Positions 40,322-44,381 of a DNA stretch of 44,381 nucleotides are shown here, in pieces. Below the pieces are notes generated by a model. The model saw only the letters and a list, made by a program, of their open reading frames with translations, was not told the origin of the DNA and did no database searches. The translations under genes and the position numbers were made by a program. Numbering within the stretch: position 1 is the first letter of the stretch; the number at the start of each line of letters is the position of its first letter. Source of the DNA: Xanthomonas hyacinthi (GTDB taxonomy: Bacteria; Pseudomonadota; Gammaproteobacteria; Xanthomonadales; Xanthomonadaceae); the NCBI RefSeq assembly GCF_009769165.1, contig NZ_CP043477.1, forward strand, positions 1 through 44,381. Reading direction: 5' to 3'.

Positions 40322-40920
40322 AATACGCCGGGGATCGCGGCGATCCTTACCTGGACAGCGAAACGGGTGTTCTCCGCAATCTCCTTGGAATCAAGGAACA
40401 GGGTGGACTCGATAAAGCCGAATCCACCCTTTCCTTTTTGCGGGCCAGCGAATTGCGCGAGCAGCCCGTTAAAGGCAAATTCGATTTAGCGCACCTGCAG
40501 CGAATTCACAAGCGCCTTTTTGGCGACGTGTACGACTGGGCGGGCCAAATCCGCCAGGTCGAAATCTCGAAAGGCAGCACCATGTTTGCCCGGCAGGTTG
40601 CGATCCAGAGCGCGGCGCAGCAGCTCTTTGGGCAGCTTGCCAAGGAACAACTCTTGCGCGGCCTCGATGCCGACGAGTTCAGCAAGCGGGCCGGCCACTA
40701 TCTCGGGGAAATCAACGTGCTTCATCCCTTCCGTGAAGGGAACGGCAGGACGCAGCGTGAGTTCATCGGGCAACTGGCCCAGCAGGCGGGCCACAGGATC
40801 GACTGGAGCGGGGTCAGTCAGGCCAGCATGACCCAGGCGTCAATCGAAGCCTACAACGGCGACTCAAGCGGTATGGCTGGCCTTATTCGCGCTGGCATGC
40901 CAGACCAGATTTTTTTTTAA
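40318..40920 (+). CDS. fic: Fic-domain AMP-transferase toxin
   Basis: A 200-residue Fic protein. The catalytic motif HPFREGNGRTQR at residues 136-147 is complete, with the essential His136 and the Arg pair, so it should transfer AMP (or a related nucleotide) to a protein target. In bacterial FicT toxins the targets are DNA gyrase and topoisomerase IV; that target here is inference. Ahead lie GDVYDWAGQIRQVEISKG and the flap region. It overlaps its antitoxin by four bases. The module could act as a post-segregational killing system in the kfr cluster. The stop follows a run of nine T residues. Confidence 0.92.
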   Translation: MKYAGDRGDPYLDSETGVLRNLLGIKEQGGLDKAESTLSFLRASELREQPVKGKFDLAHLQRIHKRLFGDVYDWAGQIRQVEISKGSTMFARQVAIQSAAQQLFGQLAKEQLLRGLDADEFSKRAGHYLGEINVLHPFREGNGRTQREFIGQLAQQAGHRIDWSGVSQASMTQASIEAYNGDSSGMAGLIRAGMPDQIFF

Positions 40921-40943
40921 CCCATGAGTCTAGGAGTATTGGA

Positions 40944-41288
40944 ATGAAACAGCGCCTTCTTGTGATGAACGGGCAGAGGCTCGTTCAGAGCGAGCAGGGA
41001 GGACGGTGGGCCACGGATAAGGTCGAAAAAGCCGGCACGATCAAGCCGGGGATTTACAACATCCACCTATCCACCAAGGCCGACAAGAGCCAGAGCCACG
41101 ATGGAGTGATCGTCCATGCCGACAAGGATCATGTGTATCAACAGGTCGGCAAACAGTTCGTCCAGCATGACCGGGCGAATTTCGATAAAGTACCTGAAAT
41201 CGGGAGCAATTCCAGCATCAAATACGATGGTGACAAGGCGCAAGTTGCCCCGTCATCCATCAAGCTGGGGCGAGGGTTGTCCCGATGA
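40944..41288 (+). CDS. kfrB: KfrB-domain protein
   Basis: A 114-residue protein that consists of a single KfrB-type domain. The hallmark core is DGVIVHADKDHVYQQVGKQF, followed by HDRANFDKVPEIGS and IKYDGDKAQV. The same domain type is also found fused in large conjugation proteins. It begins 24 bases after fic with AGGAG upstream of ATG 40944. In R751 kfrB lies between kfrA and kfrC and its product interacts with the Kfr system. The symbol is given on domain likeness and order; whether the R751 KfrB also includes a Fic part is something I cannot settle here. Confidence 0.78.
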   Translation: MKQRLLVMNGQRLVQSEQGGRWATDKVEKAGTIKPGIYNIHLSTKADKSQSHDGVIVHADKDHVYQQVGKQFVQHDRANFDKVPEIGSNSSIKYDGDKAQVAPSSIKLGRGLSR

Positions 41289-41291
41289 AAC

Positions 41292-41304
41292 TTTAGCCGC
41301 TAAA
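41292..41304. promoter_or_regulatory. KorB operator at the kfrC ribosome site
   Basis: Exact TTTAGCCGCTAAA; its last bases run into AAAAAGGAG, the kfrC ribosome-binding site. Same placement as the operator before traI. Confidence 0.88.
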
Positions 41305-41318
41305 AAGGAGCCAAGGCC

Positions 41319-41969
41319 ATGAGCATTCCCAGGGAACGACTGCAGCAGCAGACGCAGCAAACCGCCCGCGCCACGCTTGCCGGTGCCCGCCAGGCCGGCG
41401 CAGACGCAGAGGTTCAAGCCGACGCCCTGCAGGATCGCGCCCTGGAGGCCCAGGCCGAGCAAGCCGCCTTGCTTGAAGCCTCCCCCTTGGAGTCTCAATA
41501 CAGCGCCGCTTTCGCGGCGCAGGTCGAGGCGAAGCACGACCAGGCGGAAAGGGTCGAGGACCGGCTTGAAGACCTGATCGAGCGGCAAGAATCCCGGATG
41601 CAGCAGGCGCAGGCCAAGCAGCCGGGCATGCTTGCTTTGCCCTCGACCCGTGCCAAGTGGCAACAGCAGATGCAGCAGCAGCAAGCCACCTTGCAGCGCC
41701 TGCACGGACGGCTAGAAACCGTCCGTGAAATCAAGGAGGGCATGGGCATCCATTCCCCCCGCATCGAAGAGCTTGCCGCTCGAAAGCTGCGTGCTCAAGA
41801 GCCAGAGCTTGCCAGCGAATGGGCCGACATGCGCGAAGCGCAGCGCCGGCACGAAGCCCTGCAGCGCAAGGAAGAGCAGGAGAAAAAGCAGACTCAGGAC
41901 CGCGAGCGCCGAGAGCAGATCGAACGAACCGGCCGAGGCGTGCGGCTAGGGCTTTCGCAGGCGCGCTAG
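41319..41969 (+). CDS. kfrC: KfrC coiled-coil protein
   Basis: A 216-residue, Gln/Glu/Arg-rich helical protein with no membrane segment. Heptad-type regions are at residues 60-95 (EAKHDQAERVEDRLEDLIERQ) and 110-140 (KWQQQMQQQQATLQRLHGRL). It is the last gene of the kfr cluster, as KfrC (Upf54.4) is in IncP-1 plasmids. In R751 the Kfr proteins interact and help stable maintenance. The ATG at 41319 has AAGGAG nine bases upstream. A bidirectional terminator separates it from the convergent traM. Confidence 0.85.
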   Translation: MSIPRERLQQQTQQTARATLAGARQAGADAEVQADALQDRALEAQAEQAALLEASPLESQYSAAFAAQVEAKHDQAERVEDRLEDLIERQESRMQQAQAKQPGMLALPSTRAKWQQQMQQQQATLQRLHGRLETVREIKEGMGIHSPRIEELAARKLRAQEPELASEWADMREAQRRHEALQRKEEQEKKQTQDRERREQIERTGRGVRLGLSQAR

Positions 41970-41991
41970 CTGCGCCGCCACCCCAAAAAAG

Positions 41992-42012
41992 AAGCCCGGC
42001 GATGCCGGGCTT
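41992..42012. terminator. Bidirectional terminator between kfrC and traM
   Basis: Stem AAGCCCGGC / GCCGGGCTT with a GAT loop, preceded by a run of A and followed by a run of T, so it works on both strands. It lies between the ends of two convergent operons. Confidence 0.9.
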
Positions 42013-42038
42013 TTTTATGCGCGCCTGCAGGCGCTGCG

Positions 42039-42476
42039 CTATCGCAGCGCTACCCACAACGCAACCGCCGCCGCTGCGAGCGTGATGCACGATGCAAGCA
42101 CGTTCAGCAGGCCGATCCGCCGCGCATCCTTGACCTGGCCAGCGACACGGCCCAAGGCTGCATCGACCTCGGCGCGCACCGTGGCGGCCGTGCTCTTGGC
42201 GTTCTCCTGCATGGCCTTGTCCATCGCCCCTTTGCTTGCGGTCAGTGCCGCATTCAGGATGCGCTCGGCCTTGTCTTTGGCGTCCGTTCCCCAGCGGAGC
42301 GCCAGGGCCTCCAGCTCTTCCTTGTACTGATCGAGCTGGGCCTGTTGCGCCTTGGAGCTGTCCTGCATCAGCCGGTTGTTGATCGTCTGCAGGACCAGGA
42401 TCGGATCATCACGCGAGACGGCTATGCCGTGCTTCGCGGCAATCTCCTTGATGAGTTCCTCTACCTGGTCGGCCAT
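42039..42476 (-). CDS. traM: TraM transfer protein
   Basis: A 145-residue protein with a long helical cytoplasmic part (DQYKEELEALALRWGTDAKDKAERILNAAL) and one C-terminal membrane anchor (IGLLNVLASCITLAAAAVALWVAL). It has the size and place of RP4 TraM, third in the traK-traL-traM operon. Its role in transfer is minor or unknown in RP4. The ATG at 42476 overlaps the traL stop (TGATG); a GTG one codon earlier is the alternative start. Confidence 0.9.
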   Translation of the reverse strand: MADQVEELIKEIAAKHGIAVSRDDPILVLQTINNRLMQDSSKAQQAQLDQYKEELEALALRWGTDAKDKAERILNAALTASKGAMDKAMQENAKSTAATVRAEVDAALGRVAGQVKDARRIGLLNVLASCITLAAAAVALWVALR

Positions 42477-43201
42477 CACAGCACCGCTGCGCTATCGAGC
42501 TGGCCGAAGAGCTGGCCCTTCACGATCTTGAGCCGCTGCCTGGTCATGATCGTGAGGGAGTCCATCGCCAGGGCTTCATCGAACGTCAAACGTTCCTGCA
42601 GCATGTCGCTCAGATCGCGGCCGTAGGTTTCTTCCTTGAGGGCTGGAATCGACACGATGGCCGAAACGCGGGCCTTGTTGGCCGTGTATGCCTTCAACTG
42701 TTCAAAGCCCTTGCCTTCGTGCTCAATCGGCCCCCAATACGGATTCAGCCACACCACGAAAATTGCTTCCGTGGGGAACTGGCTCACGAGCTGCGAAAAG
42801 CCGCTCACGGTGTCAAGAAGAGCCTGGCCGCCCGTGATGACCGTATGCACGACCAGTTCATGCCCCATGTCTGCCAGGAGTGCCGGCACCTGGTTGCTGA
42901 TGAGGTAGTGCGAAAGCGGCACGAACGAGCTGGCCCCGTTGTCGATGATTACGTCATCCTTCGACGGCGCAACCAATTCGACCAAGGTATCAAAGTTGCG
43001 CGGGTTGATTTCGTCGCCTTCCATGATCTGGAGGCGCTTCACCCCGAGGGCTTTGTAGCCGGCGAACGTGGCGTTCACCGGGTCCGTGTCGATGCAGAGT
43101 GGCTTCTGACCCTTGCTTGCCTTGTACTGTGCCAAGGTGGCCGCGATGAACGACTTGCCCACCCCGCCCTTGCCTTGCAGAACCATGTGAATTTTCGCCA
43201 T
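42476..43201 (-). CDS. traL: TraL ParA-like ATPase
   Basis: A 241-residue deviant Walker ATPase of the ParA/MinD family, as RP4 TraL. The nucleotide site is LQGKGGVGKSF (residues 7-17), followed by LCIDTDPVNATF and the later VIIDNGASSFVPL. Role in transfer is not established; family logic suggests positioning or regulation near oriT or the cell pole. It overlaps the traK stop by one base (TAATG), and traM follows, so the three genes are coupled. Confidence 0.93.
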   Translation of the reverse strand: MAKIHMVLQGKGGVGKSFIAATLAQYKASKGQKPLCIDTDPVNATFAGYKALGVKRLQIMEGDEINPRNFDTLVELVAPSKDDVIIDNGASSFVPLSHYLISNQVPALLADMGHELVVHTVITGGQALLDTVSGFSQLVSQFPTEAIFVVWLNPYWGPIEHEGKGFEQLKAYTANKARVSAIVSIPALKEETYGRDLSDMLQERLTFDEALAMDSLTIMTRQRLKIVKGQLFGQLDSAAVL

Positions 43202-43602
43202 TACAGTAAATCCTCTTTTTTCGGTTGAGAGTCAAATTTGAAGCCGGCCGGAGCTGGTGGCGTTGACTTCGTTGGTTGTTGCGGCCGTGGTGCAGCGGTC
43301 TTGCCTGCAGCGGGTGGACGTGGCGGGTCGGGTGGCGTCGATGGCTGGCCGTCTACCACCGCAGGAGGCCGGCCCTTGATGTGCCGGCGTACATGCTTCA
43401 AGAAGGTTTCGTAGCGATACGGGATCTTCCCCTTCTCGTGCAGATGCTCCCAGATCGTTAGAAGCGAATAGCCGGCCGCGATTGCGTCCTGCACGTCGCT
43501 CTTGAGGGCCAAGAACGCCACCACGTTCTTGTCCTGTCTCGGCCTGGTTGCCTCGCGTTTTTTCACCCATTCGGCCAGCTCTTCGGGGTAGCTCTTCGGC
43601 AT
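43201..43602 (-). CDS. traK: TraK oriT-binding protein
   Basis: A 133-residue basic protein that in RP4 binds and bends oriT DNA next to nic to help the relaxosome. It opens with MPKSYPEELAEWVKKREATR, as the RP4 protein does, then DVQDAIAAGYSLLTIWEHL (a helix-turn-helix-like region) and RYETFLKHVRRHIKG. A Pro/Ala-rich linker leads to a conserved FDSQPKKEDLL tail. It is the first gene leftward from oriT. Confidence 0.95.
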   Translation of the reverse strand: MPKSYPEELAEWVKKREATRPRQDKNVVAFLALKSDVQDAIAAGYSLLTIWEHLHEKGKIPYRYETFLKHVRRHIKGRPPAVVDGQPSTPPDPPRPPAAGKTAAPRPQQPTKSTPPAPAGFKFDSQPKKEDLL

Positions 43603-43663
43603 CGTTCGTGTTCCATGTCGTTCCTATTGCATGCAACTCTAGCACTGCGTTAGATCGCAAAAA

Positions 43664-43890
43664 GATCGCTGTTAAAGCGCTGTCAATGTGCTGACAGTGC
43701 GCTGAAACAAGGCGATTGAGGCTGATTATAGGCATCCTACGCGCTTTTTCGCTATATCGGTTAGCTTTCAGCGCAATAACAGCGATTAAATGCGGCGCGG
43801 TGGTGTATGCTTTCCTTGGTGTTCATACCGCCGAAAGGCGGGCAGGATAGGTGAAGTTAGCTAACCGGCGAGCCGGTTATCTATCTTCAC
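43664..43890. other. oriT: oriT, origin of transfer
   Basis: Between the divergent traK and traJ. The lower strand reads CTTCACCTATCCTG/CCCG, the RP4 nic sequence, with the cut between 43842 and 43843. Next to it, CCGCC-GAAA-GGCGG (43828-43841) forms a small hairpin. TAACCGG-CGAG-CCGGTTA (43862-43879) is the likely TraJ-binding inverted repeat, overlapped by GTTAGCTAAC (43856-43865). A wider inverted repeat (43664-43682 and 43769-43787, 16 of 19 pairs) frames the traK side and would suit TraK. No gene lies in 43603-43993. Confidence 0.92.
43725..43759 (-). promoter_or_regulatory. Candidate traK promoter with TrbA-type site
   Basis: Leftward -10 TATAAT (43730-43725) with its -35 zone near 43748-43753, weak in sequence but overlapped by CGCTATATCG (43750-43759), one base from the TrbA palindrome CGATATATCG. 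TrbA control of the traK and traJ promoters is known in RK2, so this is the likely site for one or both. Confidence 0.6.
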
Positions 43891-43971
43891 TATCCCCTTA
43901 TTCGCACTTCGTGCTCAACGGGGAATCCTGCTCTGCGAGGCTGACGGCTACCGCCGTCTGAGGTGCGCGGC

Positions 43972-43984
43972 TTTAGCCGCTAAA
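43972..43984. promoter_or_regulatory. KorB operator before traJ
   Basis: Exact TTTAGCCGCTAAA nine bases before the traJ ATG, just upstream of its AGAGAGG ribosome site. Confidence 0.9.
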
Positions 43985-43993
43985 GAGAGGCCA

Positions 43994-44381
43994 ATGGCAA
44001 AGACAAGAAACAGCGACGATCCGCGAAAGCCGACCCGCAAAGCGGGCCGGCATTTGCGCGTCCCCGTGCTTCCCGACGAGGAAGCCGAAATCAAACGACT
44101 GGCGGCTTCGGTCGGGCTTCCCGTGGCGGCGTACCTGCGGAATGTGGGTCTTGGCTACCAGGTGCCCGGCATCCTGGACAACAAGCGAGTTGAAGAACTC
44201 GCTCGCATCAATGGCGACCTTGGGCGGCTGGGTGGTCTGCTGAAGCTGTGGCTCACCGACGACGTGAGGACGCTCCAGTTTGGAGAGACGACCATCCTCG
44301 CCCTGTTGTCGAGGATCGAATCCACGCAGGACCGCATGCACGAGGTCATGCAGGAGGTTGTCACTCCAAGGGTGAAGCGAT
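43994..44381 (+). CDS. traJ: TraJ relaxosome protein, running across the window join
   Basis: Relaxosome protein that binds the inverted repeat at oriT and recruits TraI to nic. From ATG 43994 the frame codes 129 residues (RP4 TraJ 123) to the last full codon at 44380; the final t plus the first two bases of the window (ga) make a TGA stop. The N-terminal ribbon-helix-helix part is KAGRHLRVPVLPDEEAEIKRLAASVGLPVAAYLRNVG. The block ELARINGDLGRLGGLLKLWLTDD is the highly conserved TraJ core. traI follows about 35 bases on, as in RP4. The join shows that the molecule is a circle cut at an arbitrary point. Confidence 0.95.
   Translation, partial: MAKTRNSDDPRKPTRKAGRHLRVPVLPDEEAEIKRLAASVGLPVAAYLRNVGLGYQVPGILDNKRVEELARINGDLGRLGGLLKLWLTDDVRTLQFGETTILALLSRIESTQDRMHEVMQEVVTPRVKR

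Overview
The window is best read as one complete, circular IncP-1 plasmid of 44,381 bp, opened between codon 129 of traJ and its stop codon. The reading frame of the relaxosome gene traJ runs off the right edge after one base (t), and the first two bases of the window (ga) complete a TGA stop. traI follows at once, as it does in IncP plasmids. The IncP-1 assignment rests on many agreeing signals: TrfA, TrbA, KorA, KorB, KorC, IncC, KlcA/KlcB, KleA/KleE, KfrA and the full TraC-TraM and TrbB-TrbP sets, with lengths close to the RP4/R751 proteins; iterons of the type GACACTTGAGGGGC; the operator families TTTAGCSGCTAAA (KorB), GTTTAGCTAAAC (KorA) and a 17-bp KorC palindrome; and an RP4-type nic sequence. 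The DNA is GC-rich, and such plasmids live in a broad range of Proteobacteria; the host itself cannot be read from the sequence. I cannot place the plasmid in a named IncP-1 subgroup without comparison.

Layout. 1-11.4 kb (+): Tra1 DNA-processing operon traJ-traI(traH)-traG-traF-traE-traD-traC. 11.5-15.7 kb (+): the only clear accessory region, with an intact parA resolvase, a lower-GC restriction-modification cassette (ribbon-helix-helix regulator, C5-cytosine methyltransferase, PD-(D/E)XK endonuclease, unknown third gene), and the 3' end of a second parA. A 43-bp imperfect direct repeat brackets the cassette. 15.6-29.8 kb (-): the mating-pair-formation operon trbB to trbP, continuing into an OmpA-like gene (upf30.5 position), a secreted nuclease and an unknown gene. 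30.0-31.6 kb: divergent trbA and trfA, with a broken ssb between them. 31.6-32.8 kb: oriV. 32.8-41.9 kb (+): the central control region: a KorC-type-promoter gene, klcA-klcB-korC, kleA-kleE-third gene, korA-incC-korB, kfrA, a Fic toxin-antitoxin pair, kfrB and kfrC. 42.0-43.6 kb (-): traM-traL-traK. 43.6-44.0 kb: oriT.

How it works together. TrfA starts replication at oriV. IncC and KorB act as a ParA/ParB pair for partition, with KorB sites spread round the molecule. KorA, KorB, KorC and TrbA link replication, maintenance and transfer in one repression network; I count 11 exact KorB sites, two degenerate ones, three exact and two near KorA sites, three KorC sites and three candidate TrbA sites. 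TraI/J/K nick at oriT, TraG couples the relaxosome to the Trb type IV secretion channel, and TraF cyclises the TrbC pilin. No antibiotic or metal resistance gene, integron, transposase, tRNA, rRNA or CRISPR array is visible, so this is a nearly bare backbone whose cargo is the restriction-modification cassette.

The features most worth attention are the restriction-modification cassette lodged between two diverged parA copies, the loss of ssb together with the long TrfA form, an extra KorC-controlled gene beside oriV, the polyvalent TraC primase with two zincin-like motifs, and the Fic toxin-antitoxin pair inside the kfr cluster.
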